Numbered from the stretch's first letter, positions 1-13,119 are shown. The stretch is 64,000 bases of DNA from Musa acuminata AAA Group (GCF_036884655.1 NC_088356.1:16401501-16465500), one strand, 5' to 3'. A program made the numbers and translations. The notes: generated by a model from the sequence alone, not told the origin.

Positions 1-163
1 TAGATCAAACAAATTACAATTGATTTCATCATCAAAATCCGAGATTCAACAATTTTCTTTCGAGCTTTCAAATTACATATCTTATATTGACTGAAGCAAT
101 GATAAATTATTAAGTAGTTGATTTATGCACATATATGGACAATGCAACTGTTGATTACCATAT
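1..163. repeat. Left copy of a 163-bp direct duplication (LTR tail plus host flank)
   Basis: Positions 1-163 match 3086-3248 with one visible mismatch (A at 63 against G). Bases 1-51 are the outer end of the copia LTR and 52-163 are the host sequence that flanks that LTR on the ChlD side. Here the host flank runs straight into retrotransposon protease sequence at 164, with CATAT shared at the junction. The simplest reading is that the window starts inside the previous copy of a tandem unit with 3085-bp offset; an assembly duplication is the alternative. Confidence 0.85.
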
Positions 164-1811
164 GCCTTGAGCATCCACTATCAAGGTACCATCTCTTGCT
201 CCTAGCTTGTGATGGTATATGTTTCTACAAAAGAGGATGATTTTTAGATACCCATTTGACCTTGGGTGCCTAAAAAATCGATCGGCTTAACTTATCATTT
301 TGCATGGAATTCTTTACGGTTCCTTTAGGAACCCAAATTAATTTATGTGGACTACACTTCTTAAATGGACAATGATAATCTACATGTCCAAGTTTGCAAC
401 AAAAGTTGCATTTGTTTTATGGTGAAATATGCAATATAGGGCCTTTAACAAAGGTGGTTGGATTTTGGTGAGAGCTACTCACAAATCCGATTCCACTTCT
501 TTTATGAACGTGACCTTTATTGGCAAGGATCATGTTCAAGGACTTGCTACCAACCTCAAATTTTTCTAAGGTTTCTTTGAGTAGCAAGTTTTCCTTTCTA
601 AGTGTTTCTACTTCATGGCATTTCGTACATGGAGCTAAACTATCATTATGCTCAACGTTTAATCTATTGTAATCACTAACAAGAGAATCATGTTTCTTTT
701 TTAACAATTTATATTTTTTATTAATTGAGTTGCATTTATCAAATAAATCATGAAAAGCATTTAATAGTTCATCAAATGATAAATTTGCATTAATCGAACT
801 TGTTACCTCTTCTCCAATGGCCATTAGTGCATAGTGAGCAACTTGCTCAGTGTTGGTTGGCTCCTCTTCTTCGGATGCACTTGAGTCGTCCCATGTTGCT
901 TTGAGAGCTTTCTTCTTTGGTGTCCTCTTCTTGGTTTGGGGACATTCGTTCTTGTAGTGTCTTGGCTTCTTGCATTCATAACATATTACTTGATCTTTCT
1001 TGGATTCAAATTTATTTTTAGTGTCATTTTTAAATTTATTCCTTTTTATGATTTTTTTAAATTTCCTTGTTAAAAGTGTCAAGTCTTCATCAAGGTTCTC
1101 ATCACTTGAGTTTTCTTTCAAGTGATCTTCTTGGGTTCTTAGTGTCATATCCTTCCTGTTCTTTGGAAGGGTGTCCTCAAGCTCTTCATGAGCTTTACAA
1201 GTCATCTCATAGGTCATTAGTGACTCAATTAGTTTTTTGAGAGGAAAATTATTTAAATCTTTGGCCTCTTGAATGGCCGTGACTTTAGGGTCCCAACTCT
1301 TTGGAAGGGATCTTAAAACTTTATTAACGAGTTTAAAATCCGAGAAACCTTTACTAAGTCCTTTTAGATCATTGATAACATCCGTAAATCGAGTGTACAT
1401 GTCTCCAATAGTCTCACTCGGTTTCATCCGAAATAACTCATAAGTGTACACTAAAAGATTAATTTTCGACTCCTTCACTCTACTAGTGCCTTCATGAGTC
1501 ACTTCGAGTGTGTGCCAAATATCAAAAGTCGTTTCACAAATCGATACTCGATTAAACTCGTTTTTATCTAATGCACAAAACAAGGCATTCATAGCCTTGG
1601 CATTTAAAGTGAAAGTCTTCTTCTCCAACTCATTTCAATCGTTCATTGGAAGAGATGACTTTTGAAAACCGTTTTCGACAATGTTCCAAAGCTCAAAATC
1701 CATTGAAATTACGAAGATCCTCATTCTAGTCTTCCAAAATGTGTAATCCGTCCCATTGAACATGGACGGACGTGTAATTGAATGACCTTCTTGGTTGCCG
1801 GCAAATGTCAT
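164..1811 (-). pseudogene. Broken copia gag-protease
   Basis: Gag forms the particle of Ty1/copia elements and the protease cuts the polyprotein. The start chosen is the ATG at 1811, just inside the PBS. The open stretch from 1628 to 417 has a UBN2-type gag region, a CX2CX4HX4C knuckle (CYECKKPRHYKNEC), an acidic stretch and a predicted coiled coil. A second knuckle (CNFCCKLGHVDYHC) follows after 417, then the protease motif WYLDSGCS near 164-200 with its catalytic D-S-G. In-frame stops lie at 1637-1635, 419-417, 272-270 and 227-225, so no full protein can be made. The first stop replaces a codon where relatives carry tryptophan. The open part is long enough to be mistaken for a host gene. 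Confidence 0.85.
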
Positions 1812-1844
1812 CTCTCTTGGGTTTTAAACCAAACGAGAGTGAAC

Positions 1845-1861
1845 CTTGCTCTGATACCAAT
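1845..1861 (-). other. Primer binding site of the left copia element
   Basis: On the minus strand the bases directly after the LTR read TTGGTATCAGAGC, the usual match to the 3' end of initiator tRNA-Met. Position next to the LTR end fixes the LTR boundary at 1862. Confidence 0.85.
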
Positions 1862-3136
1862 TATTAGGATCAAGAGCAGCACTAAGAGGGGGGGGTGAAT
1901 TAGTGCAACGGAAAATTCTTCGATTTTCGTATAAAATATTTCGTACGTTCGATGAAAACTGAATCGGAAGATAGCAACTTGAAACGTATGAGAGCGTAAG
2001 CAAGATGAGGAGGAGAAGCAGTTTGCTATGAAATGATTTGCAGTTAAAGTAAATTGCACTTATGAAAAGCAAACCAGAATTTAGAGTGGTTCGGTCAACG
2101 TGACCTACATCCACTTTCGGATTCCTCCTTCGACGAGGTCTCCGGCGTCCACTAAAGGCCTTCCTTCAATAGGTGAAGACCAGGCACCTTTTACAGCGCT
2201 TTCTCCTTTTCACGAGTTCAGGAGAGAACCCTTACAAGTCTCACACTTATCTTGAATGATCTCAACACTTAGAAAGGGAGGAGGAGGACTCTAGCACTTG
2301 TTCACAACACTTTTACATCCCAACAACTCAAGATTATCTCAATGCTTTCGTGCCTTTTCATGCAAGAAAGGGTGGGATTTTTGTAGGCAAAAATAGAGCC
2401 AAAAAGTGTCTAATCCTGGATTTCCGAGGTCCTGGCGGTACCATCGCCATTATTGGGTGGTACCACCGCCTGACACCTGACACTGAGCAGTACTACCGCT
2501 CAGTCTGGGCAGTACCACCACTTGACAAAGCTCGGAGACTGAGCTTTGGCGGTACCACCGCCTGACAGGGGTGGTACCACCGCCCATACCACTTGGGAGA
2601 CTGGGTCTTTTGGGCGGTGCCACCGCCGGCCATATTTTCAAGGGCTGATTGGGCTATTCAATCCGGCCCAAATCAGCCCTGTTAAGGGCCCAATTGGCCC
2701 CTAATTAAGTTAGTGGGATTACCTCCCAATCCTAACTTAATTTATGCTCTAACTACGATAATTAAGATAAGATCACAGCTCTTCTTGTTCCGGTGCGTCA
2801 ATTGCTCTTCCGGCGAGCTTCCAACATACTTCCGGCGAACATCCGACGAACTCTCGACAATGCTTCGGCGGACTCCCGGCAAGCTCCTGGACTTTACGAC
2901 GATCATCTTGGCAAGTTCCGACGAGCTTCGTTGGCAAGCTCCTAGACTTCTCGGTTGGTTTCGGTAGGACTTCCGACGAACTCTCGAACTCCCAACGTGA
3001 TCTCGATCTTGACTCCAGCACAATACCTGCTTTATGTCTTACTGCTATCGTAGTTAATCTTGCACACTTTTCTCAATATATAGGTTAGATCAAACAAATT
3101 ACAATTGATTTCATCATCAAAATCCGAGATTCAACA
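1862..3136 (-). repeat. 5' LTR of the left copia element (1275 bp)
   Basis: The inner end abuts the PBS and reads TATTAGG on the plus strand, a TG-to-TA change from the usual LTR end. The outer end is ...GATTCAACA at 3136. Between about 2430 and 2630 it holds several copies of the palindrome GGCGGTACCACCGCC or one-base variants. Short open frames here (for example 2350-2565 and 2713-2967) are not supported as genes. Confidence 0.75.
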
Positions 3137-3248
3137 ATTTTCTTTCGGGCTTTCAAATTACATATCTTATATTGACTGAAGCAATGATAAATTATTAAGT
3201 AGTTGATTTATGCACATATATGGACAATGCAACTGTTGATTACCATAT
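3086..3248. repeat. Right copy of the 163-bp direct duplication
   Basis: Matches 1-163 with one mismatch. On this side the sequence continues naturally into the ChlD intron and its splice acceptor at 3291-3292, so this is the native context. Confidence 0.85.
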
Positions 3249-3292
3249 TATACAATTGTGTTTCTGTTTTTAAAGCAAGGGCCTTCTTATAG

Positions 3293-6200
3293 GGGCATAG
3301 AGCTGAGTTATTTGCTGCTCGAGTAGCAAAATGTCTAGCTGCTCTGGAGGGGCGTGAAAAAGTCTCTGTGGATGATCTCAAGAAAGCTGTAAGCTCCTTT
3401 CAGTTGTCCAGAATTTGTTAGTCTGATAATGCTGTCCAATTATTTAAGCAAGTCACTTGTTGTGACCACTCAAAATGGATAGCTTCTGGTTTCTATCATA
3501 TTTTCTTTCTTATTAGCATATCTAAATTGATCTTGTTTTGTTGCCTCAGGTGGTTTGTGGAAGCTTGTATGTATTATGATCAACTTCTCAATTTTCAAAA
3601 GTATGCATAGTAAAATTGGTGCATATTATTCTGTATGCTATGTAGGCAAGTCAACAGCACTCATAGCATATATCTGTAATGTCTCAAGCCTCATCTGTTT
3701 GGAGTTGGTTGCACATTCTTTTGAGTTTTGTATACATTGGTAGCAAATCAGTGTAACTTAATAGAAAAAAGCTGTAATGTCAACAATTTGGGCTTGGTTT
3801 CATGGATGTTTTCCTCCTATCGAGTTTTGCTAGGGCATATATCACTAGTCAGATGAAGACTCATCAAATCCCTTCCCATTGGTTCTAATTACATTTTCTT
3901 AGGTCTAGATGTAGCTCTTCTAGGAGCACTAATCCTAAGTTTCTTGCCTCATATTGCTAATGCATCTATAAGTCTCATTCAAACATGCCTGTACCACCTT
4001 AAACAGTTATATGATGTTATCCTCAACCATAGACAGTTTCAAACACCATGTCATACTGATCGTAATCACTGTATCATGCCAGCATATTGATGTGCTGATC
4101 GTACTATCTGGTATGATCTATAATCAATTTTATAATTTTTTCTCTTATTAATGTACGACGGTGCACCATACCATATCAGTTAGTAAATTCCAATAAGATT
4201 CCATCACAAGCATCAATATTATTTAAGACCCTGATCATAACTCTAATTGTTCCTTCTTTCTATCTTCTTTAAAAAATAATTAACCTACAGCATATTTTCA
4301 TAATGATTCTTTCTTAATCTAACTTTCTACTCTTACAATTATTTTACTAGAAATTAGATTTTGAAGATATTCCTAATTGCTAATTCTAAAATTCTTAGGC
4401 AACCTGAGTGCTTTTCAGATTTGAAGACAAGTTTAGTTTGTTTTACTATAAGAGTATACCTTACTATGGCAATGATATAACTCTAGTGGCATGTTTGATT
4501 CCATGCGAGTTCATACTAACTTTTTTTCACATTCCTTTTCATGAGATCTATATATATGTGAAATAATGATTTTGTCTTGCATGCACAAGAATTTTTTTTA
4601 TTTCACTTCTATCGTTAAAATGGTGACCATTGGAGCATCTTCCATTTACGCTTTTAGAAATGTTGCTCACACTCGTCATATGATCACCTACCATCTCAAA
4701 AAATATCTATAAAAGTGAGGGTCCCATTTAATTGATGTTAATACTTAATAGCTAATTTAAATGTTTTGACTTTTACCCTGCAGTTAACTGCCTAATTGTA
4801 GGAAGCACTCCTTTGTTCTTCTCCTTTTCTGTAGTTATTGTATTAAAATGTTTGGACTCAGAGACAATTACCATCATGTTATTGCATATGCACAATTATC
4901 TATCTTTTCCCTTTCAACTTTTCTGGTTTTGTGCATTGTGATTTGAGGATCACTTCTTCTTGCCTAATACCCATATAAGTATTTTGAATGTCAAAGCACT
5001 TTGAAGAGTATTTATTACTAAACATGTGACATCATATGAAATGCTTTACAAATTTGTGTCCAAGTATAATTATGGTAACTTCTAATTTTAGATCTCCAAA
5101 ACAATTATTTGATCCTTGGAATCTATGGTTGCTTGGTAGGTCTACCGTTGCCTATTTATAAATTGATATTTGTAACTTAATCAAAGGACCCAGTAGATGG
5201 TTCAAGTCATAGAAGCAATCTCTCTCTATATTTGAGGTGAGGTAGTATACATTGACCCTCCCCACCAGATACCGCATTGGTTGGAGCCCCCTTGATATGA
5301 ATGTCCCTTTATCAAACCAGGTTCATAGAAAGCATATTTTTATAAATTTGAATCTTTAATGACTATGTTTTGATCCTTAATTTAACAGCACTATTCACAA
5401 ATAATCTGGTCATCAGATAGCTTTTGCTAAATATCTAGTTTTGGTCATTATTTTGTCAGCAAAGTAATTTGTTGCACTTGTGAATGCTGATTTTGCTAGA
5501 GATTACTTGTGGATTTCTCACCATCTGGTGATATTTTGATCAAAAAATCAATGGCAGCAAGGTGTTCTCACTAATCATATGATTGAAAATCTGAGAAAAA
5601 CTGCATTCATAAGATGACTTTGAAATGGTTAATATTTACTGAGTTGTGATGGATATGATCATTAATTTTAATGATTGGTAATCTTTGGTTTGCATGAATG
5701 TTCTTATTTGGTTCAATTTAATCTCTTTTTTTCATGGTTTGATATCATCATCTAGATCTATAATTATCATCTCACCGCCATCCAGCTTCATTCTATCATG
5801 ATTGGAACATAAACTTTATGGCAAGAAGCCAAATGATGAGTATTTGTCATACTCAGGTAGAGCTAGTTATCCTACCTCGTTCAATTATTAATGAGAACCC
5901 ACAAGAACAGCAGAATCAGCCTCCACCACCACCACCACCTCCACAAAATCAAGAATCTGAAGATGATCAAAATCCAGAAGAAGATCAAGAGGTAATTAAA
6001 AAAAATTACTTTTTGGAATTTTTATTGATTTTCTGTTTAACTTTTGCAATACTCATTGTCTATAGCTTTCCATTTTAGTATTAGAAACATAAAATCATGC
6101 TTCAGAATTTTAAATTCTATGATAACAGGAAGACAATGACCAGGAGAATGAACAGCAAGAGCAGCAAATACCTGATGAGTTTATCTTTGATGCTGAAGGT

Positions 6201-9200
6201 GGGGTCGTGGATGAAAAGCTTCTCTTTTTTGCGCAACAAGCACAAAGACGTCGAGGTAAAGCTGGGCGAGCAAAGAATGTTATCTTTTCAGAAGACAGGG
6301 GCAGATATATCAAGCCTATGCTTCCAAAGGTTCCCTGGTTATCTTTTCTCAGTCATCTAAATGTTTATTTTTGACATAGCAGGTGGCTCTTATTAGTTAA
6401 GATTATTTTCATGTCAAATTGTTCCTGCGTTTTCTACTATTTCAGCTCTATCTGTATGTCTGATAAAATCTTTGTTGTCAATTGTTTCTTTTTCAATAAA
6501 TCATTGAGTGCTATTTTTTCACATTTCTTGGACAAAAGAACCTTTTATTTTGAGCTAGCTCATATTTGCAAGAGGCAAGTGCTTCTTTGCTTGTGTCACC
6601 ATCATATGTTCCCTTAATCATAATTGTCGTTTAAAAATAAAATGTTTAGCACTTGCAGGGTCCTGTAAAGAGACTGGCTGTTGATGCAACACTAAGAGCT
6701 GCTGCACCATATCAAAAGCTACGAAGGGAGAAAGAGACTAACAAATCAAGAAAAGTTTTTGTAGAAAAATCTGACATGAGAGCAAAAAGAATGGCACGAA
6801 AAGCTGGTGCTCTTGTATGTTTCAAGTTTTTTTTTTTTTTTTTCTTTGACTCAATTTATTTTTTTATCATTGTCCACACACATTGCAAAATGAACTGCCA
6901 AAGTTTCATACTTTATTGATCTCAGTCTGAAAATTAAGTAGTGTTAATATTTTAAATACAAGAATATTTGGTTGAAGTCTCTTAAAGTTGTCATTTTACT
7001 CTTTGATCTTTTTCTACGTGAATCATATTTAGAGCCTCCTTGGTCTTTATGTAGCATAACTGTGACTGTTTGAGCAAACTGTTATTTCTGTATTGACAGG
7101 TAATTTTCGTGGTTGATGCTAGTGGAAGCATGGCACTAAATCGTATGCAGAATGCAAAAGGTGCGGCATTACAATTGCTAGCAGAAAGTTATACGAGCAG
7201 GGATCAGGTAGGATGTGCTTCATACATAGATAAAAGATTTTTTTTCCTGTTATGGAATAGCATCTTCAGCATTTGAACTTAAATAGTATCTGCGTTTGAC
7301 TATCAGGGGATGAAAATTGCCACATCTGATCTTATATAGCTCTAATGAATGTAGATACGTGAAGTAATAATTGATTGCTTCATGGTACTTTTTGAAATGA
7401 GCAGTGTCACCTAGGCGTAAATCCTCATTTCTAGACTCCAATCACTAGTTTGTTGCTTTGTTGCCATAGTTGATGCAAGTGATAAAAGCCACTACACATC
7501 TGGCAGGTAGTTTGCTCATTGCCAGTTCACCCATTTCTTGGCATGCTCTGCTTCTAGAAAATGTCGATTTCCAATAAATCGTATGTAAATCAAGTGAAGC
7601 ATCTAGGTCCTGCTTCATGTGAAATTGTAGTACTTATTTCATTTTTTGAGGCAATATTTAGTATACAACTTAAAACTTTTATGGATTATTTGTATTGTAG
7701 AGTAGTTTATCTGGTGTTGTGCCTATACTTTGTAGATTAATTTTCAAGATGTAAATTCAGACTTATGCCCTGACAAATTTAAATAAATTTCAGATCTGCT
7801 ATTCTGTGTGCATAAGCTGTTTTGCCTCGTTAGTTGTTTTGGTTGTTAGATATTTGAGGCACTTGTGGATATACTCTCTGCTGTAAGGGAATTGAAGTAT
7901 CATAGGATGTAGTTGCTTGTGGGGATTGTAAATAATAGTTACATGAGTTTTCACCTGACAAATATGTATATATACAGTTACCTGTATTCATGTATTATGC
8001 TATGATTATTTAGAAGCAATAACTTTGTGAGTTGGAAGAATTTATATAACAAATTAGCACCATCAAGGATGCTCTAGCAAACTAAGGTGCCAAGAAAAAA
8101 AATTCAATTATTTTCACAATCTCGTACTTGCTCATATGTGATCCTAAATTGAAAGAATCCAAACGTATTGAATATAATATGTTAACTTCATTCTTGTGGT
8201 CTAAAACGAAGTTATCTCTTCTATAAATAGTCTTTTAAGATTTATAGATTAAAATTGATGATTTGGATAATCAAGTTTCATGATCTATGCAATGCCTGTG
8301 TGCAATTTTTAGGGGGTAGATAAAGCTCTTCTCAAGATATTATTTAGATGTTCCATGTTCTCACCAGAAAAGACACTGCATCTATCTTTTCCAAATTACT
8401 AGCCCTACAAACTGAAACATCCAATCAGGTTTAGCAGACATTCAGCCTAATCTCTCCCTGATCCTTGCAAAATTATGTTTGCTTTACTCCAAATGAAGTG
8501 GCAGCTTTTAGACTTCAAGCCTAAATCTGGGGATGACAAATGCAACCATGAAAATTGTGGACTTTAGTCTAAAGGTTGAATGGTTGACCACCCAATTTTT
8601 CTGTTATTATCCAGTTAACATTGGTGTTAAAGTTGTTACAAACAGGTGAAATAGCTGCGACAGGTGATAACCTGAGTTCTTTAAAAACTCTTAATGAATC
8701 ATAGAGAAAACAATATTGTAAACCAGGTGTGCTAGATCAGAGGCTTTGAAGAAATGAATGAATTGGAGATAAAATTCTATGTTGTAAAAATATATGCATT
8801 TAATTTATACAATATGATAAGGAGAGGAAGGGAAGAATATCTTGACAATGATAAGAAAATCAGTAACAAATCTAAACTTACCCTTTCCAGACTTACTCTT
8901 TTGTGGGAAGGGTGCCAGTCTAGGTCTCACATTAGCCTCATATTGGGTAAGGCATTCACAGATACAGAAGTATTGATTCCATCATGTGATTAAACTGTCC
9001 TATTGTGTGATTCACTAGATTTTTAATCTCATGAACACATCTTTTTCACTTTCTCTCTTGTGAGTTTTACTATAATTGAATGAATCTTATAGAATTATCA
9101 CAACACGATTGGATAGGATCCATCGATCTGAGGAACCATGTTGTACCAGTGCTTTGTTTCCAAGCAATAATCACTGCTCTATAACTACCAATAGCAGTGA

Positions 9201-11555
9201 CATCAAAAGAGATCTAGTTTCTATCGAACGAGTTATTGAGACAGACTTTAGAGGTTGGTGCGAGTCTCAAGTAGCATCACCACCACAAGGTATTGTGCAT
9301 GAATCAATTCCCAGTAATGATTGTAGGCATCATTTACATTGAAGCATCTCTATAATCGAAAGAATAATTAATTAGTCATGGTAAGAGGGAAAAAAAAAAC
9401 ACTAGAAGAGGCTATCCAAGACTTATTCTGTTCTGGATGCAAAGGTGTTGAGCTTCTTCATCCATTTAAATAACCTTTAAAGTCAAGGTCTGCCATATCG
9501 AAGTGTACCGCCCGTACCAGGCGGTACATACTGGTCCGACAGGTTACTGGTACGCGGACCGTCCGGTACCGCTACAATGCTACATTATTATACCGTAGCA
9601 CTGTTACAGTGTTACAGTACTATACTGTAGCACTACTACAGTGTTACAGTACTATACTGTAGCACTGCTACAGTATGAAAAAGTATAAAATTGTTCGGTA
9701 CACCAGGGTGTACCGCTCGGTACACCAGGGTGTACCGCTCGGTACGTCCTGATGTACTGCCCGGTACATCAGTACCGTACCGTACTGAGCCCGGGTCGAA
9801 ATGCCGGTACGGTACGGTACGGCGAACCTTGCTTTAAACTGACCTTGTTATATTTCACTTTCTGGCTTGAGGATGCTCTCAACCAGTCCATGGGGTCTTC
9901 CTCTTAAACGTCATTCAAACCTCCAATACTTATGGAACTTTGTCCTCTCCATTTAATGGGCCACCAGCGCCTTCTATATCCTCTTAAAAGTGTTCTTAGA
10001 GTTGGGTCGTACCTTCTTCTGGTGGTGCAGGTGGAAACTTGGTACCAATGCTTTCCCCACGAAGGAAAGGACCAGTCTAGAGGTGTGTTCTAGGTGCCTT
10101 GATCACTCGAATAAACTAAAAGTTCAGAGAATACAAAAGAATTAATTTAAAAAGTTCAAAAACTTCTAGAGTTGTGGCAGACCCTGACTTTTGGATAGAC
10201 AACCATGGACAAGTCTAAATGCTCCTTTCTTCCAAATTTTCACCAAAGAATGAGCACAGTGGTTCTTTAATTCTTATCCTTTACCTTTCTGGTGCACAGT
10301 TTCTTTAGTATGAATAGTCGATCACTTTTAATCAAATCCCATTTAAATATATTAGTCAATTTCATTAATCACTTGTTTCTGTTGTTGATATTATTGAATA
10401 TACCCTTTACCTGTTTCTGTTGTTCATCATTCAGATCTTTTTGTAATTGCTCTTAATCAGGTATCAATCATTCCATTCCGTGGAGATTATGCAGAAGTTT
10501 TGCTTCCTCCATCGAGGTCAATAGCAATGGCCAGAAAACGGCTTGAGAGACTCCCATGTGGTGGTGGTTCTCCCTTGGCTCATGGTCTAAGCATGGTATC
10601 AAATTATACTTTAGTAATCTTGTAGAAATTGCTTTGCTGCTTCTGTTTCCATGGCTAATCTAAATTCCCTTTCGTAGGCAGTTAGGGTTGGTTTAAATGC
10701 TGAAAAAAGTGGAGATGTTGGACGTGTTATGATTGTTGCAATTACTGATGGAAGGGCTAACATATCTTTGAAGAGATCCACTGACCCAGAAGCTGCTGCT
10801 GCTACAGATACTCCTAAACCTTCTTCTCAGGAACTCAAGGTAGAAAAATAACACAAGAAGGTCTATTGATTTCTAAGCATAATGGTTGATTGATAAAATT
10901 TGTTTGTCAATCCTTTTTTTTCAATCTGATATATACTTGCATTTCTGTAGAAGTCTTCAGTTTATAAATACTTAAATCTACACAATATGACAAAGGTACA
11001 ATGCACAAATGTTGATCATCATAGATCTACAAATCATAATACGGTTGAAGTCTGAAACAAAATTGAATTGCATCTCCTCTTGAAAGTTCAGTTTCTTGTG
11101 TTGTATCTGTTGTCCATTCAATCTTCTTACGCACAGAACATCGAAGGTATAATATTGAGTATTTACTATCCTTGTGTTTCTATGATGATATTATTGCTTC
11201 ATTTTCTATAGTATTTATGTATAAAATCACAGTACATTCACAATAATCATATTCAATTTCTATCTCCTGAAGGATGAGATTCTAGATGTAGCTGGGAAAA
11301 TATACAAGGCAGGGATGTCACTTCTAGTGATAGACACAGAGAACAAATTTGTTTCTACCGGATTTGCCAAGGAGATTGCACGAGTTGCCCAAGGTATGAA
11401 CTCCCATGTGTATATTAATACCAACAATGGCTTCATGTAATAATAATAAGGCCTTGTTATACTTGACAGGGAAGTATTATTACTTGCCAAATGCTTCTGA
11501 TGCTGTTATCTCTGCGACAACCAAGGAAGCTTTGTCAGCCTTGAAAAGTGCATAA
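3293..11555 (+). CDS. CHLD: Magnesium chelatase subunit D, chloroplastic (C-terminal half, nine exons)
   Basis: Magnesium chelatase inserts Mg2+ into protoporphyrin IX, the first committed step of chlorophyll synthesis; D works with AAA+ subunit I and porphyrin-binding subunit H in the plastid. Exons read from splice sites: 3293-3388, 5857-5991, 6129-6329, 6659-6814, 7100-7207, 10461-10595, 10678-10839, 11273-11393, 11470-11555. They total 1200 nt, 399 codons plus TAA, in frame throughout. Exon 1 encodes the end of the AAA+ helical region ([20 protein letters not shown]). The second carries an eight-proline run, then an acidic linker. The exon at 7100 starts the von Willebrand A domain with the metal-site motif DASGS; ITDGRAN follows in the exon at 10678. 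The ATPase half lies left of the window, beyond or across the copia insertion. All introns are GT-AG. Phase is 0 except between the last two exons. Plastid location is family knowledge, as the transit peptide is outside the window. Confidence 0.95.
3389..5856 (+). other. ChlD intron (2.47 kb)
   Basis: Bounded by GTAAGC at 3389 and ACTCAG at 5851-5856. AT-rich, with no coding similarity or recognisable transposon that I could see. The open frame at 3555-3743 lies inside it and has no support. Confidence 0.8.
7208..10460 (+). other. ChlD intron (3.25 kb) containing a hAT-like element
   Basis: Bounded by GTAGGA at 7208 and AATCAG at 10455-10460. It splits the von Willebrand A domain directly after the residues SRDQ. 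It contains the GTAC-rich inverted-repeat element at 9484-9831. Open frames at 8754-8993 and 9076-9342 show no recognisable protein and are treated as chance. Confidence 0.8.
9484..9831. mobile_element. Non-autonomous hAT-like element (348 bp) in a ChlD intron
   Basis: Ends are CAAGG...CCTTG with imperfect inverted termini (CAAGGTCTGCC against CAAGGTTCGCC). They fit the hAT terminal pattern YARNG. Flanks CTTTAAAGT (9475-9483) and CTTTAAACT (9832-9840) look like an 8-9 bp target duplication with one mismatch. The interior has many GGTACC/CGGTAC palindromes, a tandem block around TGTAGCACTNCTACAGTG, and two copies of TACACCAGGGTGTACCGCTC. There is no transposase. A Mutator-type origin (9-bp duplication) is the alternative. 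Confidence 0.6.
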
Positions 11556-13119
11556 TCGACGTGACAAATATTGGTTTTTGATGTATGTTTCAAAGGTTTG
11601 TTTTGTACTCGGAACTTTTGTAGATTATTTGTAAGAGGGAAAATTGCAAGTGTAAGTTCTTTGTATTCAGCTTTGTCATACATTTTACTAGTGAAGAAAA
11701 TATAGGAATGAGAGAATGATGTCCTCGTGTATTTTTCACTAGGACACAAGAAGTCAGGTCGTTTATACAGCTTATTATCATAATAGTTACTTCAACCCAA
11801 TTAAACCAAATGTTTGGACCAGAAAAATTAGGCATTGATTGAGTTTGATTTTTTTAATGGTTTCGTTACTTTAAAAAATCGAAATGAATAAATTGAACTC
11901 GATCACTTTTGGATAACTCACATGGTTTAACTTAATGAATAGACGTAAATAAAATTAATCCATTTTTTACTTAAAATTACTTAAATGCCATTGGTTTTTT
12001 TTTTAAAACAATATGTATTTTAAAGAATATTGATGTGAGTTTTGAAATTAAGGTTAAAGTGAGAAAAAAAGTGATCATTCTCGCCTCTATCATTTTGGTC
12101 GGCCGATCATTGACGACTCCCTTTATCCTCTCTTCTGATCGACCATTGACGACTTCCTTTAGTCGTCAAAGTAAACGTTAGAAGTAAACGTTAGAAGAAT
12201 GAACCAAATGTTGCAACAAATAAAAAATATCTTAAAATTCAGAACAAGATAAATAGTGAACTCCTTAGAATAGTTTGATGACTAAAGTGAAATCTATTTT
12301 GATCTATGAAAAATTTATGTAAGCCTGTTGTTATTCAAGTCATGATAATTATGTTAAATAAATTATTTTTTATATTGTTGTACAATTTATTTTGGGTTGA
12401 ATTAATGTGATAACATTTTAGATATTATCATGTGTTATTTATTTTTATTAATTTTAATATTTCAATTTTTTACTACATATAATTTTGATTAATTTTATAT
12501 ATTATAAATATTTTTAATCAAATATACCAATTGACCCACCGGTCTCGGATCTGGTTTGGTTTTATTATACAGTGGCAAAGATAATTTTTATAACTTTGTT
12601 TAATGCCGTGAGATATTATCAAGTTTTTTTAATAAAACCCAAGTAATTTTTTTATGTATTATAAATGCATCTCTCCACTTCCCAGGAAAATTTGTATCCA
12701 TCGAAACTGCTAAAATGGAAAACTTGGAAGCCTAAGAAAAGAAATCAAATGTAATACATCAATCTTAATCCTATACCCTCCCATTCATACGTTAATACAG
12801 GATGGAGTGAGCGTCATTATTCTTATGTGAAAACCACCAACTGATTATAGCCATCTAATTAATTGCGCTTGATTGTTGTGAAGGATAAAGTTTTAATGGC
12901 ATAAAAAAGTCGATAATGTGTTTCTATGGCTTTGGTGAAACATTTTGAACATTTCATAATTAGAAGAAATTAATTAGAATCAGTGGAACTAACTGTTAGA
13001 TAATACCTGATTTGACAAAAGCTTTTAATGGTACAATTAATTGATCATATTGTGATAAAGTCCATCATTTAATGGGCCTAAATATTTGGAAATATCATTG
13101 ATAGTTTTAATCAAGTCTT
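11556..13119. other. ChlD 3' flank and spacer
   Basis: AT-rich sequence after the ChlD stop. It must contain the 3' UTR, but I could not fix a poly(A) site. Minus-strand frames at 11480-11835 overlap ChlD exons or UTR and are shadows. Confidence 0.6.

Larger units (their letters stand above)
164..3136 (-). mobile_element. Truncated Ty1/copia (Sirevirus-like) element: protease, gag, PBS, 5' LTR
   Basis: In minus-strand order this is a 1.27 kb 5' LTR, a tRNA-Met primer binding site, gag, two zinc knuckles and the start of the protease. The remaining pol and the 3' LTR are cut off at 164. It lies just upstream of a ChlD exon, in the same direction-independent position as an intronic insertion. 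The Sirevirus-like label rests on the long gag with a coiled-coil tail after the zinc knuckle and is tentative at lineage level. Confidence 0.8.

Noticed and set aside
1824..2114. Short minus-strand frames across the PBS and LTR
   Set aside because: They run over the LTR/PBS border of a retrotransposon and have no similarity.
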